Part shown: positions 7,467-15,899 of the stretch, in pieces
How the letters are laid out: the number at the start of each line of letters is the position of its first letter
How positions within the stretch are numbered: the stretch's first letter is position 1
From: Prevotellaceae bacterium UBA4332
GTDB taxonomy: Bacteria; Bacteroidota; Bacteroidia; Bacteroidales; Bacteroidaceae
NCBI GenBank assembly: GCA_002394365.1
Contig: DGTQ01000026.1
Location: 75,193-139,192 of the forward strand
Direction of reading: 5' to 3'
DNA: 64,000 nt
Position numbers and translations under genes: made by a program
Notes under the pieces: generated by a model
Told to the model about the DNA's origin: nothing
Database searches by the model: none
What the model saw: only the letters and a program-made list of their open reading frames with translations

Positions 7467-10400
7467 ATGAAAGAAGAGGGTTTATATGCACTTGAAAAAG
7501 GTGTTGAGCCTTCTTCTTCATTTTTTACATCTTCAAAGCTAAAAGGCTCTGCATGGCTGATAGTCATGTGGGGCTTATTTCTATTTATACAGTTTGCTGC
7601 AATATCATGTGACAGACATGATGCAGGTGGAGACATGATTGCCCTTGAGCAAGAGGTGAGAGATATGCGTCAATGTCAAAGAAAGGCAGACAACCTGAAC
7701 TTCTACCTGCACAAGAACAACGCAGAAAAACTTATAAAAAATTATGAAGGAAAAAAGAGTTCTTTGTCAGAAGATAATCAACATAAGTTTCTCTTGTCAA
7801 AGAGTTATTACTTCCTGGTGTACTCCGACTACCTTCTGCAAATAGGCAACAGACGAGAGGCTATCAAGGTTGTTGACAGTCTTTCGCAAGACAAGTACCT
7901 GAACCTTAATGCTGACACCATGCTGTGGCTCAACTATCTTGCTCATCAGGGACAAGCAAGTTATTATCCTTATGGCATAAAAAAACACAGGAAAAATATA
8001 GAGAGAGGGTATGACTGTCTGATGCAATGCTATTTCTTTGCTTCGCGCAATCAGATAGATAAATACAAGGCGGTATCAATGCAGATACTGAGTCAATATC
8101 TTCTTATTGACAGTATTGTTGGTGTCGTGAAGGAGTTTGACCCCTCATCACTACGTTACATTAACGAAGATGGTGTGGCTGATACTTTGCTTGCAGGCAA
8201 TCTTGCTGAAAGAGCGCTGAATATCTTTCTCAAGCAAAAAGATTATTACTACACTGCAAATGCGTGGAGAAATCTTGCCACATGTTATTTCTACATTGGC
8301 GATGCTAACATGTCGTTGCAGTGCCTGAATAATGCTCTGGCAAATCCAGCCCTCGATTCAATGCCAGACCTCAAGGCAAGCATTAGCGAGCAGATGTCAA
8401 TGTCCTATGCCGCACTTGATGATAAGCGCATGAGTGACCACTATCGCAATCAGTACCTCGACCTTCAGGATTCTACAAGACAGGACCGTCAGTATGAGGC
8501 GCGCATCATAACACTCGAAAATACGACTCATCGTATATGGATGCTCGTAGCCTTGGCATTCATGGTTTTTGTTATGTTGTGCGTTATTGTAGTAGTGCTC
8601 GTAAAACTACGCAATCGCAAAAGTGTAAAAGTGGGAGAAAAGGTTGATTTTGACAGCATGCGTGATGAACTTTCCATGTTGCGCCTTCAGTATAGCGATG
8701 CTCAACGTGCTATGGTAGAACAGCGCGCGAGAGTAAGCATCATAAGTGGAATGTTGTCGCTCATCGAACGTCTTCGTCATGCTGTAGAAAATAAGGATTA
8801 CGCATACGCGCGTGAGATAACTAATGACATAGAACAGCAGAACGCTATGCTTACGCAGTGGATAAAACTGCAGGGGCAGGGTAGCGTAAAGCCAAAGATA
8901 GAGACTTTTCCAATATCAGATATTCTCTCTATCCTCAAACAATCATCTGCAAATCTTGCTGCACAGGGTATAGTGCTGAAGATTGATTCAGACGATACAC
9001 CTGACGATGATACTGTTATGGTGCGTGGAGACAGAAGCCTCACACTATTTATAATAAACACCTTGATAGATAATGCGAGAAAGGCTATAGAAAATAAGGG
9101 AGAAATCACAGTAACGACCTCAAAACATGACGATTATCTTGCAATATGCGTATCTGATACAGGTAAAGGTATGACTCCCTTGCAAGTAGAACATCTGTTT
9201 GATGTAAAGTCGCTAAAAGAAGTGCAGGAAGAAGGCAAGGGAGGTTACGGCTTCGGACTGCAGAATTGTCGAGGTATCATAGAACGTTATCGTAAGATTT
9301 CGAGTATATTCTCTGTTTGTAAAATAGAGGCAAAGTCTCTTTTGGGCAAAGGAACAACTATTACGTTTACTTTGCCAAGAGTGTTGAATACTTTGCTGAT
9401 GTTATTTGTCATGTCGTTAAGTATCAGTACTTTTGCCCAGACGGAGAAAGATATTGAACGCTATGCAGACTCGCTATACAAATGTAATGTAGAGGGCAGA
9501 TTCCACGATGCAATCCTTTATGCCGATACTTGTAAGACGATAACAAAAAATTCTCTTGATGTGTCTGAAGATAAGGCCCCGACTTATCTTTCTATATACA
9601 ATGAGACAGCTGTAGCAGCTCTTGCTCTTCATCAATGGCATCGTTATCAGTATTATAATTATCTTTATACGCAACTTTACAAGCAGACGACTGCTGATAA
9701 GACCTTGCCCAATTACAGCAAAAAGAAACAGCAAGGAGAACTGATAGCTAACATGGCTATGCTTGTAGTGCTATTGCTCATCGTGAGTCTCTTCCCACTG
9801 ACGTGGTTTGTATATATGCGCCCATTGTTGCGTCAACGTAAAGAAACAAGAAAACTTAAAATCAACCTGCAAGAGGAGATAGACAGAACACAGATGGAAT
9901 ACGACCGTCTTCATGTGCAGAATAATATTGTGAGCAATCAACTGAGTGCAGTGAAGCATGAAACGATGTACTATCCTTCACGAATAAAACAACTATTGTC
10001 TGACACGGCGGACGAAACCGAAACCTTTGTTCAGCTTAAAGATACTATAGCGTATTACTCTTCACTTTATGCCACACTAAGTAATCAGATGATTGCTGAT
10101 GATAGTACGCAGAGCCCATTTCAAGTTACCAGTTATTCGAGCGAAGCTCTCAGGCAAGCAAGCTCGGAATCCCAGTTACCAATACACCTAATAGCCAATC
10201 AGGAACTCATCACTTATCTTCTCCTGTTGCTCAAGAGGCATAACGGGGGAGTAGCACCAGAGCTGACGGTTGAGGAAGAGACAGTGGGAAAGACAGGTGG
10301 AAAGGGGTATGTGTCTTTACGATTTGCAATGTCGGAATCCTCTATTACCGAAGATAATATCTCTACGCTCTTTAGCAGCAGTACCGTGCATACCGACTAT

Positions 10401-10529
10401 CTCGTTATGAGGCAGATAGTTCGCGAAACAGCCGATGCTACCAACTGCTATGCTTCTGGTATCAGGGCGGTAATGGATAATAACGTACCCTACATCGTTG
10501 TTACTCTGCCATGTGCCAGCGTAGCCTAA
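7467..10529 (+). CDS. Double-module membrane sensor, histidine-kinase-like (DUF5112/DUF5113-like)
   Basis: This 1020-residue protein has four predicted membrane segments (about 25-47, 354-378, 641-656, 757-783). Segments 1-2 bracket a periplasmic TPR-like helical domain. A cytoplasmic GHKL ATPase domain follows, with N box LIDNARKA (about 533), G1 DTGKGM (about 563) and G2 GYGFGL (about 592). Segment 3 resembles a secretion signal ending STFAQ and starts a second periplasmic TPR-like stretch; segment 4 leads to a second cytoplasmic part with the H-box-like KHETMYYPSRI (about 829) but no recognisable ATP-binding motifs. The first half lacks a canonical H-box. The domain order recalls Bacteroidota DUF5112/DUF5113 proteins. 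No response regulator gene is adjacent. The start could be at a downstream methionine near residue 34, which would leave a lipobox-like FAAISC. Confidence 0.75.
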   Translation: MKEEGLYALEKGVEPSSSFFTSSKLKGSAWLIVMWGLFLFIQFAAISCDRHDAGGDMIALEQEVRDMRQCQRKADNLNFYLHKNNAEKLIKNYEGKKSSLSEDNQHKFLLSKSYYFLVYSDYLLQIGNRREAIKVVDSLSQDKYLNLNADTMLWLNYLAHQGQASYYPYGIKKHRKNIERGYDCLMQCYFFASRNQIDKYKAVSMQILSQYLLIDSIVGVVKEFDPSSLRYINEDGVADTLLAGNLAERALNIFLKQKDYYYTANAWRNLATCYFYIGDANMSLQCLNNALANPALDSMPDLKASISEQMSMSYAALDDKRMSDHYRNQYLDLQDSTRQDRQYEARIITLENTTHRIWMLVALAFMVFVMLCVIVVVLVKLRNRKSVKVGEKVDFDSMRDELSMLRLQYSDAQRAMVEQRARVSIISGMLSLIERLRHAVENKDYAYAREITNDIEQQNAMLTQWIKLQGQGSVKPKIETFPISDILSILKQSSANLAAQGIVLKIDSDDTPDDDTVMVRGDRSLTLFIINTLIDNARKAIENKGEITVTTSKHDDYLAICVSDTGKGMTPLQVEHLFDVKSLKEVQEEGKGGYGFGLQNCRGIIERYRKISSIFSVCKIEAKSLLGKGTTITFTLPRVLNTLLMLFVMSLSISTFAQTEKDIERYADSLYKCNVEGRFHDAILYADTCKTITKNSLDVSEDKAPTYLSIYNETAVAALALHQWHRYQYYNYLYTQLYKQTTADKTLPNYSKKKQQGELIANMAMLVVLLLIVSLFPLTWFVYMRPLLRQRKETRKLKINLQEEIDRTQMEYDRLHVQNNIVSNQLSAVKHETMYYPSRIKQLLSDTADETETFVQLKDTIAYYSSLYATLSNQMIADDSTQSPFQVTSYSSEALRQASSESQLPIHLIANQELITYLLLLLKRHNGGVAPELTVEEETVGKTGGKGYVSLRFAMSESSITEDNISTLFSSSTVHTDYLVMRQIVRETADATNCYASGIRAVMDNNVPYIVVTLPCASVA

Positions 10530-10936
10530 GTTTGCGTTGTAGTCAGCAAATAAAAGAGCGCTCTTGGAAAAGTTCGGAAGTCAACTCTACTTCAGTTGGT
10601 ACCATTCCCCTAAACAGGGGGACTGGAGGTGGTCTTTCTCTTTTTCATTTCCAAGTGCAAAGTTACTGCTTTAACTTAAAACATGCAATAGTTTGCCCGT
10701 TTTTAACACTTGGGAGAGCCGTTTGCAGAAGCACTGGTTCTGCCTGCCCTTCCATTGCTTCTATCCCCCGAAAACACTGCCTCCGAGCGCAGAAGCAGTA
10801 CCTCTGCACACGTTAATACTCGCTTAGTTTTAACGCACTGTAAATCAGCATGTTAATAATATGTATTTTTTTTACTTTTCTTGGTTTTTTGCGAAAAAAT
10901 ACATTATTGCTCCTGACAAAATTAACATTTCATTTC

Positions 10937-10974
10937 GGTTACCTTGGTTACCTTTGTTACCTTGGTTACCCTTG
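10937..10974 (+). repeat. Period-9 tandem array L (GTTACCTTG) of element 1
   Basis: Four units of GTTACCTTG with minor variation. The units are complementary to the array at 11145-11173 across the AT palindrome. Confidence 0.85.
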
Positions 10975-11017
10975 TTCGTATTTTCTTCGCTCTTTATTTA
11001 TATATTTTCAAAAGAAA

Positions 11018-11057
11018 GAATATAAATATATTTATATATATAAATATCTTTATATTC
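11018..11057. repeat. 40-base AT palindrome of element 1
   Basis: The arms start GAATATAAATATATTTATAT and pair along 40 bases with a single mismatched position. It is equidistant in layout to the perfect palindromes of the other two elements. Confidence 0.9.
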
Positions 11058-11144
11058 CAAAGAAAAGTTTCTTATTCCCTCTCTCTACAAATCTAAACAA
11101 AGTACATTAAGACCTATTACCTTTGCAACAACTTCGAAAACGAA

Positions 11145-11173
11145 GGGTAACTAAGGTAACTAAGGTAACTTTT
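11145..11173 (+). repeat. Period-9 tandem array R (GGTAACTAA) of element 1
   Basis: Three units of GGTAACTAA, the reverse complement pattern of array L, allowing G-U pairing at one position per unit. Confidence 0.85.
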
Positions 11174-11175
11174 AT

Positions 11176-11476
11176 TAAAAAAAGCGTATGGCAAAGAAAA
11201 CCATGAAAAAAGTATTAAATCTGTGATAGCTGTTTGTGAAAGCAAGATATTTTTATTACCTTTGCTTCTCATTGAGAGTCATTTTTTTCGCCAGAGGCTC
11301 AAGGCACTTCTTTTTGAATGTACACGGCAAATCGTTAAAAAAAAGAAGCGTAAACACTATGTAGTGTGAACTTTTTTAGTAACTCTGCCTCAATATGAGT
11401 CAAGTTCTTGCGCTCCTGTAGGTGCTCAGGCGCAGAGCGGAATTCTGCACTCGGCAAAAAAAATAAATGGATTTAT
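11176..11476 (+). other. AT-rich spacer upstream of cysE, no gene seen
   Basis: No convincing ORF. It holds a perfect 14-base dyad ACACTATGTAGTGT at 11354-11367, a leader-like block at 11371-11406 also found at 55411-55446, and a copy at 11402-11442 of a sequence starting TTCTTGCGCTCC that recurs near 34881. Confidence 0.6.
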
Positions 11477-11507
11477 TTTGTTCTGCACTCGTTTTTTTGT
11501 AACTTTG
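11477..11507 (+). promoter_or_regulatory. Bacteroidota-type promoter of cysE
   Basis: TTTG at 11477-11480 and TAACTTTG at 11500-11507 are 19 bases apart. The intervening TTCTGCACTCGTTTTTT stretch and both boxes recur almost identically in front of fcl at 55526-55556. Confidence 0.7.
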
Positions 11508-11525
11508 CAGTTGGAAAGGGAAAGG

Positions 11526-11599
11526 CTAAGTACGAGGTGCAAAGTGACTAAGTACTAAGGACAAAGTACGAAGTGACTAAGGGCAAAGTACAAGGTTTA
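11526..11599 (+). repeat. CTAAGTAC/GCAAAGTAC microrepeat array in the cysE leader
   Basis: Degenerate short units such as AAGTACGA, AAGTGACTA and AAAGTACAAGG fill the untranslated leader between the promoter and the cysE ATG. The family resembles the array after kdgK. Confidence 0.7.
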
Positions 11600-11623
11600 A
11601 TAATAAGAAAAGAAAATAACAAA

Positions 11624-12544
11624 ATGAATATTGGCAACACAATAAATAAGACGGTGGAGAGGCTCTCTCTTGATTGCTGCAGGGATGGCATATTCCATGA
11701 GGTGCATGACAATGTGCCCCTGCCGTCTAATGATGCGCTGAGAGAGATAGTGACACTGGTGAGGGAGATACTCTTCCCAGGGTATTTCGGTCAGTCAAAG
11801 GTAAGTGCAGAGAGTATAGATTATCACATGGGCGTAAACCTTGAGAGACTGTTTCGTCTATTGAAGAAACAGGTGATGGCAGGCTTGTGCTTCGCCGTTG
11901 ACCCCAAGGACGAAACCTTCTCTGTAGATGCAATGCGCAAAAAGGCAGTCGGGATAACAGATGCAGTGATAGAGAAGTTGCCCGAAATAAGAGATGTACT
12001 CTCAACGGATGTAGAGGCTGCCTTCAATGGTGACCCTGCAGCAACAAGTTTTGGTGAGATTATAGCATGTTATCCAGTGATACGTACTCTGTCAAACTAC
12101 CGTTTAGCCCATGAGCTGCACTTGCAGGGGGTTCCACTTATTCCACGTATGATAACAGAGCTGGCTCACTCTGAAACAGGTATAGATATTCATCCCGCAG
12201 CTCAGATAGGTCATCATTTTACCATAGACCACGGAACGGGTGTAGTGATAGGTGCGACATGTATCATAGGCAATAACGTGAAACTGTATCAGGGCGTAAC
12301 ACTTGGTGCTTTGAGCTTTCCACTTGATGAGAATGGTAATCCGATAAAAGGTATAGCCCGTCATCCTATTTTGGAAGATGACGTAATCGTTTACAGTAAT
12401 GCCACAATACTGGGACGTATCACTATAGGAAAAGGTAGTGTGATAGGAGCTAACAAGTGGGTTACAGACAGTGTTGCGACAGGTAGTAAAATATATAAGA
12501 ACGTAAAAATCCATAATGGCTTTGAGGACGGAAATGGAATTTGA
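11624..12544 (+). CDS. cysE: Serine O-acetyltransferase
   Basis: The enzyme makes O-acetylserine from serine and acetyl-CoA for cysteine synthesis. From the ATG at 11624 the protein has 306 residues: a helical N-terminal domain followed by the left-handed beta-helix hexapeptide region. The active region includes ELAHSETGIDIHPAAQIGHHFTIDHGTG with the catalytic histidines, and GATCIIGNNVKLYQGVTLGA. I chose 11624 because the 17 residues before it would be translated from microrepeat sequence. It overlaps the next gene by 11 bases, indicating an operon. Confidence 0.92.
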   Translation: MNIGNTINKTVERLSLDCCRDGIFHEVHDNVPLPSNDALREIVTLVREILFPGYFGQSKVSAESIDYHMGVNLERLFRLLKKQVMAGLCFAVDPKDETFSVDAMRKKAVGITDAVIEKLPEIRDVLSTDVEAAFNGDPAATSFGEIIACYPVIRTLSNYRLAHELHLQGVPLIPRMITELAHSETGIDIHPAAQIGHHFTIDHGTGVVIGATCIIGNNVKLYQGVTLGALSFPLDENGNPIKGIARHPILEDDVIVYSNATILGRITIGKGSVIGANKWVTDSVATGSKIYKNVKIHNGFEDGNGI

Positions 12545-14024
12545 AATGGTAGCAAAGACCTTCATGGGTCTTGAAGAGATATTAGCGCAAGAACTTACAG
12601 AACTTGGCGCAAACAATGTAGTAAAAGGTTGCAGAGTTGTTACATTTACAGGTGATAAAGCCCTGATGTATAAAGCAAACTTTTCTCTGCGCACGGCAAT
12701 ACGAGTGCTGAAGCCAATAAAACATTTTGAGGCAAAATCTGCTGATGAGGTATATGAGAAAGTTAAGGAAATAGACTGGCAGGAAGTTATAGGAGAAGGA
12801 AAGACTTTCACAGTTGATTCCGTTGTTTACAGTGAGACTTTCTCCAACTCACGATTTGTTACCTACAAGGTAAAAGATGCTATTGTTGACCAGTTTAGGG
12901 AAAGGACAGGACAGCGTCCCAATATCTCTGTGAGCGACCCTGATATAAGACTTAATGTGCACATCAATGGTGTAGAAGCTACATTGAGTCTTGACTCAAG
13001 TGGTGAATCCCTGCATCGTCGCGGATATAGACAAGAGGCTGTTGAAGCCCCCCTTAATGAAGTGTTGGCAGCAGGTATGATACTGATGACAGGTTGGAGA
13101 GGTGAGACTGATTTCATTGACCCAATGTGTGGTTCTGGTACAATACCCATCGAGGCAGCTTTGATAGCCTGCAATATAGCGCCAGGTGTATTCAGGAAGG
13201 AATACGCATTTGAAAAATGGGCAGATTTTGATGCAGAACTCTTTGACGAGATATATAATGATGACTCCCATGAGAAGGAGTTCAATCATCATGTGTATGG
13301 ATATGATGTTGATTTCAAGGCTGTTAATATTGCCACAACAAATGTCAAGGCAGCAGGACTTACCAAGTATGTGACAATAGCTCAGCAGAATTTCAAGGAC
13401 TTTTCTGGAACAAACGAGCCTGCTATCATCGTTACGAATCCACCATACGGAGAGAGAATATCTACTCAGAATCTCATGGAGACATACAAGATGATAGGCG
13501 AACGTCTTAAGCATGCCTTCAAGGAGGGTGATGCCTGGATTTTGTCCTATAAGGAAGAATGTTTCCAGCAGATAGGTTTGAAAGCAAGTGTGAAAATTCC
13601 TCTTTACAATGGTTCGCTGGAGTGTGAATACAGAAAGTACCAGATGTTTAGTGGAAAATTCAAGGAATTCCGTGAAGAGGGCGGTATTGTAAAGACTGAC
13701 GAAGAAAAGAAGCAGATGTCAGAAAAACGCCGTTCCTGGAAGAAACGTGAATATGAGAAGAAACAGGAGGAATTGCTAAATAATGAAGAGGCTGACATCT
13801 TGAATTTCAATTTCACTTCTCTTGATAAAGAACGCGCTAAGCGTGCTAAGCAGTCAAGGGGCGAAAGAGGTTACAAAGATTCAAAAGGTAGAGAGCATAA
13901 AGATTTCAAAGGCAATAAAGGGTATAAAAAATACACATCACGTGCAGAACGTCAGAATGATAGAAAGAATTTCTTTAATCATACTAATACTCATGTCGAC
14001 GATTTTGACGAAGGCGCAGAATAA
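12534..14024 (+). CDS. THUMP-domain class I RNA methyltransferase (RlmL/UPF0020 type)
   Basis: This 496-residue protein is a SAM-dependent N2-guanine methyltransferase-like enzyme acting on structured RNA, probably 23S rRNA. It has a THUMP domain (about 40-160), then the Rossmann methyltransferase fold with DPMCGSGTIPIEAALIA (SAM binding) and the catalytic TNPPYGERI motif. After about residue 375 there is a lysine-, arginine- and glutamate-rich tail likely to bind RNA and disordered. The ATG at 12534 (MEFEMVAKTFMGLEEIL) matches the family start and overlaps cysE by 11 bases. Its 3' end overlaps the next gene by 68 bases in another frame. Confidence 0.87.
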   Translation: MEFEMVAKTFMGLEEILAQELTELGANNVVKGCRVVTFTGDKALMYKANFSLRTAIRVLKPIKHFEAKSADEVYEKVKEIDWQEVIGEGKTFTVDSVVYSETFSNSRFVTYKVKDAIVDQFRERTGQRPNISVSDPDIRLNVHINGVEATLSLDSSGESLHRRGYRQEAVEAPLNEVLAAGMILMTGWRGETDFIDPMCGSGTIPIEAALIACNIAPGVFRKEYAFEKWADFDAELFDEIYNDDSHEKEFNHHVYGYDVDFKAVNIATTNVKAAGLTKYVTIAQQNFKDFSGTNEPAIIVTNPPYGERISTQNLMETYKMIGERLKHAFKEGDAWILSYKEECFQQIGLKASVKIPLYNGSLECEYRKYQMFSGKFKEFREEGGIVKTDEEKKQMSEKRRSWKKREYEKKQEELLNNEEADILNFNFTSLDKERAKRAKQSRGERGYKDSKGREHKDFKGNKGYKKYTSRAERQNDRKNFFNHTNTHVDDFDEGAE

Positions 14025-15882
14025 TACTCCCACGGGAAAATTATTTACGCTGGAAGACCTGAATCCTGGAGGCAAGAACTACAAAGCCATGTCACCACAG
14101 ACAAAAGACTGCTGGTGGGATGGCAATGTGCTTGTTGACAATGATACGAGAAAGCAGCCAGAGTCATACCCTAAAGTGTTTAGTAAGGATTATAATATCT
14201 ATATTCAGGCGAGTGCAGATGCTCCAGAAGAACAGATAACAACAGACGGCACGCGTGAGATTGTTTATGGTGAAGCAGTTCATCGCAACGAATTTGGTAT
14301 AACAAAAGGCATCTTTATGTCGCCAGACCGCAGCATGTTTGCCTTCTACAGAATGAATCAGTCAATGGTGGCTGATTATCCCCTTGTCAATACCTTTGAA
14401 AGAATAGCTACACTTGCACCAGAGAAATATCCTATGGCAGGCGAGACGAGCCATGAGGTAACTGTGGGAATATATAATATCAAGACAAAGAAAATTCTTT
14501 ACCTTGACCTTGGTGATGTGGCAAACAGGTACTTCACCAACATTACATGGTCGCCAGACAGCAAAAGTCTGTATATAACAGAACTCAACAGGGAGCAGAA
14601 TAAAGCAACCCTAGACAGATATAGCGTTGCCGATGGACATAAAGAAGCAACACTATATACAGAGACAGATGATAAATATGTCGAACCTCAGAACCCACTT
14701 CATTTTCTTCCGTGGGATGAGAGCAAGTTTCTTATGTGGAGTCAGAAAGATGGCTACTGGCATCTTTACTTGATGAATACTGATGGAAAGATTATCAGAC
14801 AATTGACTCGTGGAGATTATGTAGTACTTGAAGTGCTTGGCTTCTGCACCGAAACGAAAAGCGTGATAATCCGCACCAATGAACTTTCACCTTTACAGAG
14901 CAATATTTTTGCCGTAAATGTGAAGACTGGCAAGAAGCGACTTTTGGACAACGGACTTGGGGTACACAAAGGAAAACTTTCCGATGATGGCACGTTGCTT
15001 CTTGATATTTATACGGACTACGATGTACCTCGTACCTATAACATAGTAAACACCGTCAGTGGCGAAACATCAGAATATTTCCGCTCGAAGAATCCTTGGG
15101 AGGGATATGCTTTGCCTCAGTATAAGATGGGCACTCTGAAGGCAGCCGACAACAAAACAGACCTTTATTACAGGATGGTTCTTCCGCCAGACTTTGATAA
15201 GAACAAGAAATACCCCACGATAATCTATGTTTACGGCGGTCCTCATGCTCATAACGTAGAAGCATCATGGCATTGGGGCGCACGTCCGTGGGAAACCTAT
15301 ATGGCTCAGAAGGGGTATGTTCTTTTTATAATGGATAACCGTGGGTCTGAAAACAGGGGCAAGGAATTTGAACAGGTAACGTTCCATCAGTTAGGTCAGG
15401 TGGAGATGCAAGACCAGATGAAAGGTGTGGAGTACCTTAGGACACTCCCTTATGTTGATACGGAGAGGTTAGGTCTGCATGGCTGGAGTTTCGGTGGTTT
15501 CATGACTATCAGTCTCATGACAAATTATCCCGATGTTTTCAAGGTTGCAGTAGCAGGAGGAGCAGTAATTGACTGGAAATGGTATGAAGTAATGTATGGC
15601 GAACGCTATATGGGTACTCCAGAGAGTAATCCAGATGGGTACGCCAAGACGTCTTTGCTGGATAAAGCAAAAGAACTCAAAGGGCAGTTGCTTATGATAA
15701 CAGGAAGCAATGACCCCGTGGTAGTTCCACAACATTCGCTGCAGTTTATCAACGAATGTAATAAAGCAGGAGTCTATCCCGATTTCTATGTTTATCCAGG
15801 TGAACCTCATAACATGAAAGGACATATGTCAGTTCATCTGCACGAGAAGATAACAAGATATTTCGAAGAAAAACTAAAATAA
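13957..15882 (+). CDS. Dipeptidyl peptidase IV-like S9 serine peptidase
   Basis: A secreted or periplasmic prolyl dipeptidyl peptidase of family S9B. From the ATG at 13957 it has 641 residues, beginning with a signal peptide (MIERISLIILILMSTILTKAQ). An N-terminal beta-propeller (about 60-400) precedes the alpha/beta-hydrolase domain. The catalytic triad is visible: Ser in GWSFGG (about 511), Asp in SNDPVV (about 586) and His in GEPHNM (about 618). The longer upstream reading starts inside the basic tail of the RNA methyltransferase and lacks a secretion signal, so 13957 is preferred. DPP-IV enzymes support peptide use in Bacteroidales. Confidence 0.9.
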   Translation: MIERISLIILILMSTILTKAQNNTPTGKLFTLEDLNPGGKNYKAMSPQTKDCWWDGNVLVDNDTRKQPESYPKVFSKDYNIYIQASADAPEEQITTDGTREIVYGEAVHRNEFGITKGIFMSPDRSMFAFYRMNQSMVADYPLVNTFERIATLAPEKYPMAGETSHEVTVGIYNIKTKKILYLDLGDVANRYFTNITWSPDSKSLYITELNREQNKATLDRYSVADGHKEATLYTETDDKYVEPQNPLHFLPWDESKFLMWSQKDGYWHLYLMNTDGKIIRQLTRGDYVVLEVLGFCTETKSVIIRTNELSPLQSNIFAVNVKTGKKRLLDNGLGVHKGKLSDDGTLLLDIYTDYDVPRTYNIVNTVSGETSEYFRSKNPWEGYALPQYKMGTLKAADNKTDLYYRMVLPPDFDKNKKYPTIIYVYGGPHAHNVEASWHWGARPWETYMAQKGYVLFIMDNRGSENRGKEFEQVTFHQLGQVEMQDQMKGVEYLRTLPYVDTERLGLHGWSFGGFMTISLMTNYPDVFKVAVAGGAVIDWKWYEVMYGERYMGTPESNPDGYAKTSLLDKAKELKGQLLMITGSNDPVVVPQHSLQFINECNKAGVYPDFYVYPGEPHNMKGHMSVHLHEKITRYFEEKLK

Positions 15883-15899
15883 CAAACAGAGATAATTAT

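Larger units (their letters stand above)
10551..11175 (+). repeat. Long inverted-repeat element, copy 1 (with tandem arrays and AT palindrome)
   Basis: About 625 bases without a gene, homologous along their whole length to the reverse complement of 33787-34464. Shared landmarks in order are GAGCGCTCTTGGAAAAG, a C-rich/G-rich hairpin near 10606-10622, GCAAAGTTACTGCTTTAACT, a GCAGAA-CACTGG-TTCTGC hairpin, the period-9 array L at 10937-10974, a palindrome at 11018-11057, and the complementary array R at 11145-11173. The array units differ in sequence from copy 2. Short ORFs through it are unlikely to be genes. Confidence 0.85.

Noticed and set aside
10850..11110. 86-residue ORF through repeat element 1, and similar ORFs at 33780-34155 in element 2
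   Set aside because: The peptides are translated tandem arrays plus AT palindrome (repeating three-residue units, runs of YIYIYK). The period-8 third element breaks any frame, so coding is unlikely.
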